A stretch of 64,000 nucleotides of DNA. It comes from Leptodactylus fallax. Taxonomy: Eukaryota > Chordata > Amphibia > Anura > Leptodactylidae. Where the stretch lies: assembly GCA_947044405.1 (NCBI GenBank), contig CAMRHE010000021.1:6990501-7054500 (forward strand), given 5' to 3'. The notes below the pieces were generated by a model that was given only the letters and a program-made list of their open reading frames with translations, had not been told where the DNA came from and made no database searches. Positions 39,860-50,642 of the stretch are shown here, piece after piece; position 1 is the stretch's first letter; each line of letters starts with the position of its first letter. The translations under genes were made by a program, and so were the position numbers.

Positions 39860-40130
39860 AATGGAGTAGAGGGGTCAATGGCACTAACTACTGAGGGGGC
39901 ATTAAAGTGCTGTTCTACTGTACAGGGGGCACTAAGGAGCATTATAGTTTGTGGGGGGGCATTAAGGAGTATTATACTGTGTGTTGGCACTACGGCGCAT
40001 TCTAGTTAATGTGGGCGATAATATACATGATACTGTGTGGAGGGCAATGAGGAGATTTATATTGTGTGGGGGCACTAAAGAGCTTTGTACTGTGGGAGAC
40101 ACTATTGTGGCTTTATTCTGTTTGGGGGTA
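39860..40130. repeat. Minisatellite-like array, about 28-35 bp unit, left of hAT element I
   Basis: Degenerate copies of GGGGGCACTAAGGAGCATTA plus TACTGTGT repeat here. The array resumes after the hAT element at 43917. The ACACAGTATAATG-type core (in inverse sense) resembles the other minisatellites in the window. Confidence 0.75.
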
Positions 40131-40438
40131 CTAACAAGCAGTGTCGGACTGGGATGTCTAGGGCCCACCAGTGGAATTGCTTCTAGGGGCCCGCCATCAG
40201 GACCCCTGCAGATCAGCGGTACCGAGACAGGGCGGCAAAAGGTAATAACATGTTGGGAGCCATGTTGCTCACCCACCATACCATGTGAACAGCATGGCTC
40301 TTAGAATTGTTACCTGTAGCTGCACTGTCCTGTAAAAGCTGATCTACAGAGGTCCTGGCTGTTGTATCATCGCAGATGTAATATTGCTGGCCTATCCTAA
40401 GGACAGGCCATCAATATTAGAAATATGGATAAATCCTT

Positions 40439-40780
40439 TGAAGAGGTTGTCCAGGAATTGGCGCAACCCATGTCCTTTGCGGGAGGTGTAAAATAAAAAA
40501 ATAAAAAATCATACTCACCTGTCCCTGGCGTTCCGTTGTCCGCTGCCAGTGTCCTTTCAGTCTCGTGCCGGCGACTCCTTGCTGGGAGTCCTGCACCTCA
40601 TGTGACCGCTAAGACCAATTAGGTACAGGATTTCCAGAAATGAGGGGCCACCATGAGAGGCAGGGGACAACAGGGTGCTGGGGACAGGTGAGTATGCTTT
40701 TTTGAAAAATTTTTTTTATTTTTACACCTCCCTGGCGGCCGCCACAGTGGTCGCTCTAGTTTATGGACAACCTCTTTTAA
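40439..40780. mobile_element. TTAA-type MITE inside hAT element I
   Basis: The left end TTTGAAGAGGTTGTCCAG (TTGA in place of TTAA) mirrors the right end GACAACCTCTTTTAA. ATACTCACCTGTCC and its inverse GGACAGGTGAGTAT form an inner inverted pair. A second, unpaired left end (TTAAGGGGTTGTCTGGGCC) starts directly at its right TTAA. Confidence 0.75.
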
Positions 40781-40953
40781 GGGGTTGTCTGGGCCAAATT
40801 TTTCTATGATCACTTCACTGGTCCCCCCACATAGTGGCCTCTTCACTGGTCCTCCATACTGTATGGGGAACAGTGATGGAGTCATTATATTGTGTGGGAG
40901 CAGTGATGGGGGATAACATCCTGTGGAGGGGACATTAAACTGTGTGGGGCATA

Positions 40954-41371
40954 TCAAAGGGGTTGTCCAGAGTTACCTTTTTTATGGCCTATGGTCAGGA
41001 TATGCCATAAATACCTGATCAGTATGGGGCTGACGCACGGCCCTATCAGCTGTTCGGAGCCACTTCTGGCACCCGTTCTGTACACAACACAGGGCCAGAA
41101 GCAGAAAGATCCATCCACTGTTTAGTTTCCCGGCGCCTTCACGGCAGCTCAGTTCCTACTGACTTCAATAAGTGCTGAGATGCAATGAAGGTGCCCGGCT
41201 AATACACAGTGGACAGAGCTTTCTGCTTCTGGCCCCGTAATGTGTACAGGACGGGCGCCAGAAGTGGCTCCGTACAGCTGATCAGTCCGGGGTCAGCCCC
41301 GTACAGATAAGATATCTATGGCCTATCCTGAGGATAAATCATAACAAATTATGCCTGGACAACCCCTTTAA
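40954..41371. mobile_element. TTAA-type MITE inside hAT element I
   Basis: The left end is TCAAAGGGGTTGTCCAGAG and the right end GGACAACCCCTTTAA. Inner inverted words include TATGGCCTATGGTCAGGATA and its inverse, CAGCTGTTCGGAGCCACTTC, and CTGTGTACAG-like words. TCAA at left is a one-base decay of TTAA. Confidence 0.78.
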
Positions 41372-41395
41372 TATACCCCCCTAATGAGACACACT

Positions 41396-41810
41396 TTAAA
41401 GAGGTTGTCCAGTATAATTTTTGTCTTTTTTTATAATTAGTCCGGGAGAAGTTAATCCCCCCCCCAAAAAAAAAAAAAAAAAACATACTAAACATACTCA
41501 CCTGTCCCCGATGCTCCGGTGTCAGCAGGTCCCAGCACGGTCCGGTCCTGCTGCTCCGCTGTCTTCTTTTGCCGGAAGTCCTCACTGGCTGTGACGTCCC
41601 AGGTCCCTTCCTTTAGGCCGCTGATTGGCTTCAGGGGTCATGTGACGTCACAGGTAGTCACGTGCAGGGGGAACTTGCGCTGGAAGAAAACAGAGCTGCA
41701 GGCCGAACCACGCTGGGACACACTGGGGACAGGAGAGAAAGTTTATTGTTTTTTTTTACCTGCCCCAGTGTAATTAAAAAAAAAAATGTTATTCTGCACA
41801 ACCCCTTTAA
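41396..41810. mobile_element. TTAA-type MITE inside hAT element I
   Basis: TTAA is present at 41396-41399 and 41807-41810; the ends are TTAAAGAGGTTGTCCAG and the complement of CAACCCCTTTAA. An inner ATACTCACCTGTCCCC word pairs with a decayed GGGGACAGGAGAGAAAG at right. Its centre is G+C rich. Confidence 0.8.
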
Positions 41811-42481
41811 TGTCCCCCAGGCTATTGGCCTCCATCACTGCCCTTCCAATGATGGTCCCCATACAGTATATGGGACCAGTGAAGGGGACACTGTACAGGG
41901 AGGAATATTGATGTTTATATGCCCATACAGTGGCCCCTTCACTGGTCTCCCCTATAGCAGTATTGGAGTTTCTGCGACTTAGGTATTGTTATGCTGGATC
42001 CCTAGAGCAGGCACCAGCATAACAATACAGTGAGAAATTAGCTGGGGTGGGAGGGGGGGAATTACAACTCTCAACAGACCCAGAGCATCTGGAGTTGTTA
42101 GGGGTTGTAGTTATCAGAGTTGTCAGTGAAGTTGAAAGATTTGGGGGCAAAATAGGGGGAAAAGTTGTTTTTTTGTTTGCGTGGTTAAGTTGTACTTACC
42201 TTTCACACTGCTGGTCTGGGCTCCTATGCAGAAACCCGCCGCCGCGCACAGCATCAGTACATCAGTGACGCTTACTGCAACAAGCTGCAACTGGATTGGT
42301 TCCATTGGATGCCCATCAGGATCCCCCTACCCCCTCCCTAGAGTAAATTCTTGATAGTGACGGTTATGGGTGCTGCAGCGATATCTCAGATACTTGAAAG
42401 AGATACAGCTTTAGTACCCACAACCACAGTTGTCAAGAACATGGTGAATAAGCAGCGCAGCACCCAGCATGTAAACAATAC

Positions 42482-43205
42482 TTGGACAGTATAATATGCT
42501 CCGCAGTGTCCCCAACACAGTATTATATGTTCCGCAGTGTCCCCAACACAGCATTATATGCTCCGCAGTGGCCCCAACACAGCATTATATGCTCACAGTG
42601 GCCCCCAACACAGCATTATATACTCACAGTGGCCCCCACGCAGCATTATATGCTCACAGTGGCCCCCACACAGCATTATATGCTCCGCAGTGGCCCCCAC
42701 ACAGCATTATATGCTCCGCAGTGGCTCCCACACAGTATTATATACCCTCAGTGGCCCCCACACAGTATTATATGCCCTCAGTGGCCCCCGCACAGTATTA
42801 TATGCCCTCAGTGGCCCCCGCACAGTATTATATGCCCTCAGTGGCCCCCGCACAGTATTATATGCCCTCAGTGGCCCCCGCACAGTATTATATGCCCTCA
42901 GTGGCCCCCGCACAGTATTATATGCCCTCAGTGGCCCCCGCACAGTATTATATGCCCTCAGTGGCCCCCACACAGTATTATATGCCCTCAGTGGCCCCCA
43001 CACAGTATTATATGCCCTCAGTGGGCCCCACACAGTATTATATGCCCTCAGTGGCCCCCACACAGTATTATATGCCCACAGTGGCCCCCGCACAGTATTA
43101 TATGCCCACAGTGGCTCTCACACAGTATTATATGCCCTGAGTGGCCCCCACACTGTATTATATGCCCAAAGTGACCCACACACACTATTAGGTGCTCCAC
43201 AGTGC
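42482..43205. repeat. Minisatellite, 30-bp unit, about 24 copies
   Basis: The unit combines TATGCCCTCAGTGGCCCCCG and CACAGTATTA. The central copies (about 42780-42960) are identical; those near the left edge are more diverged (GCTCCGCAGTG in place of GCCCTCAGTG). Because 30 is a multiple of three and the unit lacks stops in several frames, long spurious open frames run through it on both strands. Confidence 0.96.
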
Positions 43206-43235
43206 TCCCCCCCCACCCCCAGAGTCGGTGCTAAT

Positions 43236-43273
43236 ATTATACTCTGGGGTCTCCTCAGACCCCAGAATATAAT
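43236..43273. repeat. Palindrome at the minisatellite edge of hAT element I
   Basis: ATTATACTCTGGGGTCT and its near-perfect inverse complement lie with a short spacer; equivalent to 25833-25870. Confidence 0.9.
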
Positions 43274-43916
43274 AAGTACAGGTCCAGGAGAAGTGTTTAA
43301 AAATAACAAACACTTATACTCACCTTGTCTTACCTCTCCGGGGTATCCTCACTCCGTCCTGCTGTCTTTATCATCTTCCTTGGTCCCCTCGTCTCCACGT
43401 CCTGTGTCCCAGATGTCACCGCTGGGGCCTGTGATTGCACCTCAGCGGTCACGTGGGACGCGATGACGTCATTACGCTAGCGCGCTCCATGTCACCGCTG
43501 GGGCCTAATCACAGGCCCCTGCAGTGAGGCCGGAAAAGTGCCGGAGACGATGCTGAGTCCAGGACAGCCAGGTGAGTATTTTTTATTTTTTTTTTTGTCA
43601 CTTCCCCTGGGCTGGCATCTTAACAATAGGTATAGCGGTCGGGGAACCAGGCCTTCCCCGACCACTATCATGATAGTCCAGGGCCCCGGACATTTCCAGC
43701 TGGCTGCAGGACCCGCACTCCTCTGGCCACGATCGTTACTCCACTGTCCATTGGTCAGGGGCCCGATTGGGATGGTCAGGAGCCGGTCGGGCCCCTGACC
43801 GTCCCGATCAGACCCTTGACCTTTGTATTGGCAAAATGAGCACTAATAGTCGGGGCTCGGGGCCCACCGTGGGATTCACCGGTTCCCCGGTGGGCCAGTC
43901 CGACCCTGCTAACAAG

Positions 43917-44072
43917 GCTTTATCCTGTGTGTGGGGCATTAAGCAGCATTGTACTGTGGGGGGCACCAAGAGCTTTATACTGCGTGGGAGGCATTAAGGA
44001 GCATTATACTGTGGGTGGGGGCATTAATAGGACATTAGTGCCTCACATACAGTATAATGCCCCCTTCGTGAT
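43917..44072. repeat. Minisatellite-like array, right part, continuing 39860-40130
   Basis: Units such as GGGGCATTAAGCAGCATTG + TACTGTGGGG and GGAGGCATTAAGGAGCATTA + TACTGTGGG resume after the hAT target duplication. Confidence 0.75.
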
Positions 44073-44833
44073 CTTCACATGTTATAATGAAGTTTTTGTG
44101 CTTTATAACAGTATGCTCCATAGTGCCCAGACCCCACTGCCCTCCCACCCCCATCAGCTGGGAGAAACCTTCATCTCTCAAGCCCTGATACCATACACTA
44201 GTAGCAGCAGGTATTGACAATCTCCCCTGCCTTTGCAAGAGTACTATTGTGTGAAGGCAGCAGGGACAATTACTGATCCCTGCTACCGTAATTGTAAGGT
44301 ATCAAGGCATGGGGTTGGAAGATGAATGTTTCATTACCTCTAATTTACACAGTGCTATCATCGACCCCTGATAAATATACAGAGTATATTAAATGCGTAG
44401 GGTCTTTTGTTCATGACATTTACATTGTTGGCTGCTGTATCCTGTCTATATAGAGTGTTCTGCCTGTCCCCTCTGGCATGGTATTAGACCAGTAGTCAGG
44501 CGGGCGGATTGTTCTACAACACCAAGGTGTATATAATAATATTGCAGCAAATCAGCAGTGTATGGTCATGTTATTGATAGTCACATCCCCTGATTCTTCA
44601 GAAGATGCTTCAGTAGGCGAAGATTCACATTTATCAATGTAATGGTACAGTTTAGGAGCTTTTATTGACGTTTTTAATAAAAGTTAGGTTTTACATTGAA
44701 TCCCCCATTGCATATGGTGAATTGTTTGGTCCATCAATATAGGATAGTCCATCAATATCAGGAACTGGATTAACCTGTTAAGTATCAAACTAGGCCATGA
44801 CCTTTACACTTAAGAAAATAAAGGAATTCTCAT
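44073..44833. other. Anonymous sequence
   Basis: I see no supported gene, RNA or element boundary. Confidence 0.45.
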
Positions 44834-45187
44834 AAAAAGGGTTATCCGGTTTCTAAGATTGATGGCCTACACTATGGATGGACCTGTAACTAGCAAAGAC
44901 TGGGCCCTATAGCAAACTTTTAAATTGCCTCCCCACCCCACACATCATAGCACCCCCTTTACTGGCCTCCATGTGGTACACCTCCTCATTTACACACACT
45001 ATAATGTCCCATAGTGGCCCCTCCACACAGTATTAATGTCCCACAGAGGTCCTTTCCCACAGTATAATGTTCACAAATCCCCTTTACCAAGTATAATGTC
45101 CCACAGTGGCCCCTTCACCAAGTATAATGTCCCACAGTGGCCCCTTCACCAAGTATAATGTTCACAGTGGCCCCTCCACACAGTATA

Positions 45188-46119
45188 CACCATGCTCCAA
45201 AGAATTATGCAAATTGAATGTGTCATAAAGATTAAATTTTTTTGTTTTTCAATTAAACTTATGGCTGATATTGTGTTTCAGGGCTCTTTGGATCACTGAA
45301 ATCGATCTCAAACACCTATGATAATTTGTTTGCCATGTGAACCTAATTAAAGGAAATCTACTTAAGAAGGACGTTCCACATTATTAAGCAGGTCACCGGT
45401 TTTAAGAAATATGGGAAAAAAAACGGATTTCTCTGCTGCCGAAAAGCATCAAATAGTGCCATGCCTTGGGCAAGGTATGAAAACATTAGATATTTCATGA
45501 AAACTTAAATGTGATCACCGTACTGTGAAGGGATTTGGGGCTGATTCAAAGCACAGATGGGTTTGTACAGATAAAGGCATAATGAGGAAGGTTTCTGACA
45601 GACAAATTCATCGGATTAAGAGGGCAGCTGCTAAAATACCATTATAAAGCAGCAAACAGGTATTTGAATCTGCTGGTACCTCTGGAGTCCTATGAACCTC
45701 AAGGTGTAGGATCCTCCAGAGGTTTGCAGTTGTGCATAAACCAACTATTTAGCCACCCCTAAACAGTGCTTACAAACAGAAATGGTTGCAGTGGGTCCAG
45801 ACATAAATGAAAACTAATTTTGAAGCAGTCTTCTTTATTGATGAGTGTCGTGCAATCCTGGATGGTCCAGATGGATGGAGTAGTGGATGGTTGGTGGATG
45901 GCCACCATGTCCAAACAAGGCTGCAACATCAACAAGTAGGTGGCTCAGTCATGTTTTGGGCCGGAATCATGTGGAAGACCAGTACTGTCGGTTTGTCCAG
46001 AAAAATTTGATTTATACTTTAACGGTTGAAGATTTGAACATTATACTGACTGTCATTTGCATCAACCATTTAGGAAATCAGAGAGAAATATCATTTGCAT
46101 AACAATTTGGAATGCGGTG
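45188..46119 (+). mobile_element. Tc1-like element of 932 bp inserted in the minisatellite
   Basis: TA at 45186-45187 and 46120-46121 flanks ends CACCATGCTCCAAAGAATTA and the complement CACCGCATTCCAAATTGTTA. Removing it and one TA gives CACACAGTATAAGTCCCATA, which restores the minisatellite unit. The element is shortened: the catalytic-Glu end of its transposase is missing. Confidence 0.88.
45411..46010 (+). pseudogene. Tc1-like transposase remnant
   Basis: Conceptual translation from the ATG at 45411 shows SAAEKHQIV and CDHRTVKGFG, a DNA-binding region of the Tc1/mariner group, then RAAAKIP and FIDECRAILDGPDGW (first catalytic Asp, about 45831-45875) and GGSVMFWAG near 45945. At least four stops interrupt the frame. 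After MWKTS the second Asp and the Glu block are deleted, so it is a dead, internally shortened copy. Confidence 0.78.
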
Positions 46120-47130
46120 TAAGTCCCATACTGGCCTCCATACATTTTAATTTCCCATAGTAGCCCTTCTGCACAGTATAGTGCCCACAGTGGCCCCTCC
46201 ACAAAGAAGAAGGTCCCATAGTGGCCTCCATACCGTATAATGTCCCATAGTGACCCCTCTACACAATACAATTTTGCAAAAGTTTCAGGTTTGGCCGAAC
46301 CCCAAATTTTTGGGGTTCACCACACATGAACTATTATTATACGCTGGGGCTCAGAGGAGGTAATCAAACATAAAAAACAGTGCTGCTCATATCTCCTGGG
46401 CTCCAGCACTGGTCTTTGGGCCTTTTAAATTATGTCACAAAGTACTGAGGCCCAATTACAGGCCACGTGGGTTACGCTGTTGTCATTATGCTTCATGAGC
46501 CATGTAACTGCTGAGACTCAATTACAGGTCTCACCGGTCTGTGACATCATTGAAGAGGCCAGAAGACCTGTGCCGGAGCCCAGGAGAGGTGAGTAACACT
46601 GCTTTTTATGTTTCCACACCTCAACTAGGTCTCCGATCATTATACTCTGAGGTCTGAAGTGAGTATTTGTAGGGTTGCACACCTACTTACCGCTCCCGCT
46701 CCAGTCCACGGCATCCTCCACTTCTCCTTCTGCCTCTAGGAGGTTCAGTATGCCATGCTGAATAGCATCTGCAATGTTATGACACTAGTCAGCAATGTAA
46801 TATGGGACACACAGGGCCCCCTGGAATGCTGAAGGGGGACCGAGGGCAGCCGTGGCAGGAGCTGGGATCAATAAGTTAATAGCAGCCATTATCTGCTAGA
46901 GTAATCCAGCAGGTAATAACCTATTAAAAAACAAAAAAACAGCCAACCCTAAGGTTGTTGCTATGGCACTAGTTCCACCACTGCCTGGGAGCCCTGCTGT
47001 AGAGCTGCGCTGCTCACTTGCTGAACAAACTTTAGCGGTGGGTGTGGGTACTGCAGCTCTGCCCCATAGATTTCAATGTGTACCAACACTAGCCTCCATC
47101 AATCTTAGAAATCAGATACCCCCTGTAAGA

Positions 47131-49297
47131 GAATGATGATTGCCTAGTAAGAAGTAGTATGCAGTACATTGAAGTTAGTGTCAGTTTTGTCCTTACTATG
47201 ACTTTATATCCTGTTCCTGTAAAATTAGCATGCCTGTTTGTTTTTGTGGCTTAAAACAAGCAGCTTTTCTACAGCACAAATTGTGCACTATTCTACAATA
47301 AAAGAGCAGCTCTGGCTGGACTTCATGTAAATTGTTTGTTCCAACAATCTCTGTTATTACAAAAGAGCAAAATGCAATGTTTGTAGCAATAAGTCAGTTC
47401 CTGACAAAGACATCTAGGGTCACTGCCAGATGTCTGATTTTTACAATACATTCATAGGACCTATTAACTGGGGTCCAATTAAGCTAGGAACAATAGAGAT
47501 AAAATCAGTGAAGCACAGGTATTTCCAGTGTATTGTTGTCTCCAATCTATGGTAGTCAATAAAATGACTGAATTCAATTTTGTTTTTGTATTGTTGGGAC
47601 AGGATTACTAACAAAACTAGCAGAGAATAGACACGTCTTTATTTACAGCTGTCTGCATGGGAAGAATGCCGACTGTTACCCCATTTCAGCTCTGTATTAG
47701 GCAAACGCTAGATTCTGAATACAAGGCAAATGGTGTTTTATGGAAACGTTGCTATGACATGACTGTGAGCAATGCAATAGCAGAGTTAGGACTTCTATTC
47801 CTTGTATCTTACTAGTGTTAATAATAAAGTTGGGTTGCACACTATGATAAACCAATGGAATATGTGTTATTAAATTCTGAGTGAACTACAAATCTCAGCT
47901 AATTTTATTTTATAAAGTAGTCTATACAGGATACATTGATAAAATGATCAAAAGTATGTGGGGACTTCTTAACTAGTCTCTTATGGTGATATGGGGTTCA
48001 GACATGCCCGATCTGTGGTTCTGCCATCATACAGGCTGGTATCAGAAGTGTTAATTGTTGGGCTACTAGCTAACATGTTTTAGTAAATTCTATATAAAAT
48101 AACAATCTTGCAACATCTTTTCTTATAACTCTGCATTTTGCTGCTCCTCAGTTATTCATACTAGAATGTTATGAGTAAACTGACAACTGGGAGTTACTAT
48201 TTGCTTGTCAAAGGGGTGTGATCCTACACATTCTTACACTATAAGTACTGATAGGACAGTTTTATAGTGTATAGAGACACACCCCACCTAGTAACATCCA
48301 GTTGTCTATTTTGCTTTATTATTTTTACATTTTTAGGAGGAATAACAGTGAAATAACACAAGTTTTTACTAAAACAGACATGTCTGGAGTGGTTGACGAA
48401 TCTTCTTCAATATGAGAGTTAAAGAAAATTCCCAGTAGAATCTCAGAACATCATCTATATAACAGTATATCATCTAATAACAGTACATAAATTGTTCCTA
48501 CTGTGTACTCAGTATTGCTGTTATATGTATACAGAATATGGCGCAGCATCACACAGTATAAAAATCCCTATTGAAGTAATTAGTTACATCTTCCATTACA
48601 ATGAAGCTCCACTTCAAGGACAATACATAAATAGTAATTCAGTTTATTATTTAAGAAATATCCCCTTAAGTCGCAGACACAACATAATCACCTGCAGGGC
48701 TCCCTGTGGAATCACCAATAAAATACAGGCTGCTCTGCATTCTGCCTATGGGTATATGGGTGTGCAGGGCAAGCTAAGGGTTTCTTTTACAATTCTTCAC
48801 AACTCTGCATTTTGTTGGGAAGCTCTATGGCAAAATAAAGAAATTAATGTTAGAATATTCAATTATCAAATTGCTTACTCAGTTATCTAACATATTATCT
48901 AAAGTGAGTCCATGATAAAGGTTATTATTAATGGTAATGGAAAAATGTGGGTTAACTTACATATTAACATGTATAACATTATATAACAATTTCGTTCTAT
49001 AATAGAATGATTCTATCCCTGCGCTAGCCTCCCTTGAAGGGTTATGGGTTTGCTAAAGTAGACAAACCTTTTCATTTCAAAAATTGCTAATTTCCTTTTA
49101 TTTAAGAATTTTTCAATGTTTGCAGAATACAAATATGTTATTGGATTAAGTAATAACATAATCAATATCTATTGGTTTTTATGTGTGTTACATATCCTTA
49201 ACTGCTCACTGACAGCTTTCCCCAGCATGCTGTTCCATCTATACAGACTGTTTTTCAAATCGTCTGATTCCTTTTGTTGAGCTGTTGGGGCAGAACC
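47131..49297. other. Anonymous sequence
   Basis: About 2.2 kb without a supported gene, RNA or repeat. The frame at 48492-48890 (132 codons) has no recognisable domain and no support beyond being open. Confidence 0.5.
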
Positions 49298-49476
49298 TAC
49301 AGTCATGGCCAAAAGTTTTGAGAATGACACAAATATTATATTTTCACATGATCTGCTGCCCTCTGGTTTTTATGTGTGTTTGTCAGATGTTTTTATCACA
49401 TACAGAAATATAATTGCATTCATATTATGAGTAACAGAAGCTTATATTGACAGTTAGAATGAGTTAATGCAGCAAG

Positions 49477-50493
49477 TCAATATTTGCAGTGTTGACCCTT
49501 CTTCTTCAGGACCTCTGCAATTCTCCCTGGCATGCTCTCAATCAACTTCTGGACCAAATCCTGACTGATAGCAGTCCATTCTTGCAGAATCAATGCTTTA
49601 ATTTTGTCTGAATTTGTTGGTTTTTGTTTGTCCACCCGTCTCTTGATGATTGACCACAAGTTCTCAATGGGATTAAGATCTGGGGAGTTTCCAGGCCATG
49701 GACCCAAAATCTCTATGTTTTGTTCCCTGAGCCATTTAGTTATCACCTTTGCTTTATGGCAAGGTGCTCCATCATGCTGGAAAAGGCATTGTTGAGCGCC
49801 AAACTGCTCTTGGACGGTTGGGAGAAGTTGCTCTTGGAGGACATTCTGGTACCATTCTTTATTCATGGCTGTGTTTTTAGGCAAGACTATGAGAGAGCCG
49901 ATTCCCTTGGCTGAGAAGCAACCCCACACATGAATGATTTCAGGATGCTTTACAGTTGGCATGAGACAAGACTGGTGGTAGCGCTCACCTCTTCTTCTCC
50001 GAATAAGCTGTTTTCCAGATGTTCCAAACAATCGAAAAGGGGATTCATCAGAGAAAATGACTTTACCCCAGTCCTCAGCAGTCCACTCCCTGTACCTTTT
50101 GCAGAATATCAGTCTGTCCCTGATGTTTTTTCTGGAGAGAAGTGGCTTCTTTGCTGCCCTCCTTGAGACCAGGCCTTTCTCCAAGAGTCTCCGCCTCACA
50201 GTGCGTGCAGATGCACTCACACCTGCCTGCTGCCATTCCTCAGCAAGCTCTGCACTGCTGGTAGCCCGATCCCGCAGCTGAAACACTTTTAAGAGACGAT
50301 CCTGCCGCTTGCTGGTCTTTCTTGGGCGCCCTGGAGCCTTTTTGGCACCAATGGAACCTCTCTCCTTGAAGTTCTTGATGATGCGATAGATTGTTGACTG
50401 AGGTGCAATCTTTCTAGCTGCAATAATCTTCCCAGTTAGGCCATTTTTGTGCAGTGCAATGATGACTGCACGTGTTTCTTTAGAGATAACCAT
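49477..50493 (-). CDS. Tc1-like transposase, full length (338 aa), DD35E spacing
   Basis: The start at 50493 (MVISKETRAV) fits the family; the frame is open 30 codons further upstream but that part lies in the terminal repeat. The DNA-binding region contains a helix-turn-helix (about residues 1-45) and a GRPRK hook at about 55-59. In this numbering the catalytic residues are D149 (FSDESPF), D241 (FQHDGAPCH) and E277 (NPIENLW). Thirty-five residues separate the second Asp and the Glu, because [14 protein letters not shown] is one residue longer than the usual Tc1 block. DD35E is known from the Traveler group of Tc1-like elements; that assignment is an inference. It ends KKGQHCKY. No lesion is visible, so the enzyme could be functional. 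Confidence 0.93.
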   Translation of the reverse strand: MVISKETRAVIIALHKNGLTGKIIAARKIAPQSTIYRIIKNFKERGSIGAKKAPGRPRKTSKRQDRLLKVFQLRDRATSSAELAEEWQQAGVSASARTVRRRLLEKGLVSRRAAKKPLLSRKNIRDRLIFCKRYREWTAEDWGKVIFSDESPFRLFGTSGKQLIRRRRGERYHQSCLMPTVKHPEIIHVWGCFSAKGIGSLIVLPKNTAMNKEWYQNVLQEQLLPTVQEQFGAQQCLFQHDGAPCHKAKVITKWLREQNIEILGPWPGNSPDLNPIENLWSIIKRRVDKQKPTNSDKIKALILQEWTAISQDLVQKLIESMPGRIAEVLKKKGQHCKY

Positions 50494-50538
50494 GGTTAAC
50501 AGAAGAGAAACAATGATGGCAAGCACCAGCCTCCTTTT

Positions 50539-50642
50539 AAAGTGTCCAGTCTTTGTAAAAATTAATATTTGTATCATTCTCAAAACTTTTAAAGTGTCCA
50601 GACTTTGTAAAAATTAATATTTGTATCATTCTCAAAACTTTT
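50539..50642. repeat. 52-bp tandem duplication in the right terminal region of element F
   Basis: 50539-50590 and 50591-50642 are identical except one base (CCAGTCTTTG against CCAGACTTTG). Each copy ends with ATCATTCTCAAAACTTTT, the inner transposase-binding part of the terminal repeat; the outermost GGCCATGACTG follows only the second. Confidence 0.95.

Larger units (their letters stand above)
40139..43908 (+). mobile_element. hAT-type non-autonomous element I, 3770 bp, with 8-bp target duplication
   Basis: CTAACAAG stands at both sides (40131-40138 and 43909-43916), a perfect 8-bp duplication as made by hAT transposases. The terminal repeat is CAGTGTCGGACTGG at left and CAGGGTCGGACTGG as the complement of the right end. 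Inside are three TTAA-type MITEs, a 30-bp minisatellite (42482-43205), a palindrome, and a G+C-rich module with GATGACGTCATTACGC near 43462. No hAT transposase motif was found, so it depends on an enzyme encoded elsewhere. Confidence 0.9.
44879..46983 (+). mobile_element. hAT-like element III with minisatellite, hosting a Tc1 insertion
   Basis: The right terminus CTAGTTCCACCACTG (46969-46983) is the inverse of the CAGTGGCGTAACTAG-type terminus seen at 25004 and 55575. The left terminus is decayed but keeps GTAACTAGCAAAGACTGGGCC. Minisatellite units with GTCCCACAGTGGCCCC and CAAGTATAAT run over 44985-45185 and resume at 46122-46270. Then follow TTATTATACGCTGGGG, a G+C-rich module and GAGAGGTGAGTAACA. 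No 8-bp duplication can be recognised, in keeping with greater age. Confidence 0.68.
44834..47130. mobile_element. Outer TTAA-type MITE, split by a hAT-like element
   Basis: The left end AAGGGTTATCCGG + TTTCTAAGATTGATGG (44838-44865) mirrors 47090-47126, whose complement reads GGGGGTATCTGATTTCTAAG + ATTGATGGAGG. These ends belong together, and the hAT-like element at 44879-46983 lies between them. A CTGCAGCTCTGCCCC word near 47053 and a GTAGAGCTGCGCTG word near 47000 belong to the right half. TTAA itself is decayed at both ends. Confidence 0.6.

Noticed and set aside
42482..43466. Long open frames (up to 309 codons) over the 30-bp minisatellite
   Set aside because: The frames arise because the unit length is divisible by three and lacks stops; several frames on both strands are open at once and there is no domain or codon bias.
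46270..46330. AACCCCAAATTTTTGGGGTT inverted repeat as a terminator
   Set aside because: It is inside the hAT-like element III next to the minisatellite edge; a bacterial-type terminator makes no sense in this context.
48492..48890. A 132-codon open frame as a possible gene
   Set aside because: No domain, no recognisable start context and no splice or composition evidence; it can be chance in A+T-rich DNA.
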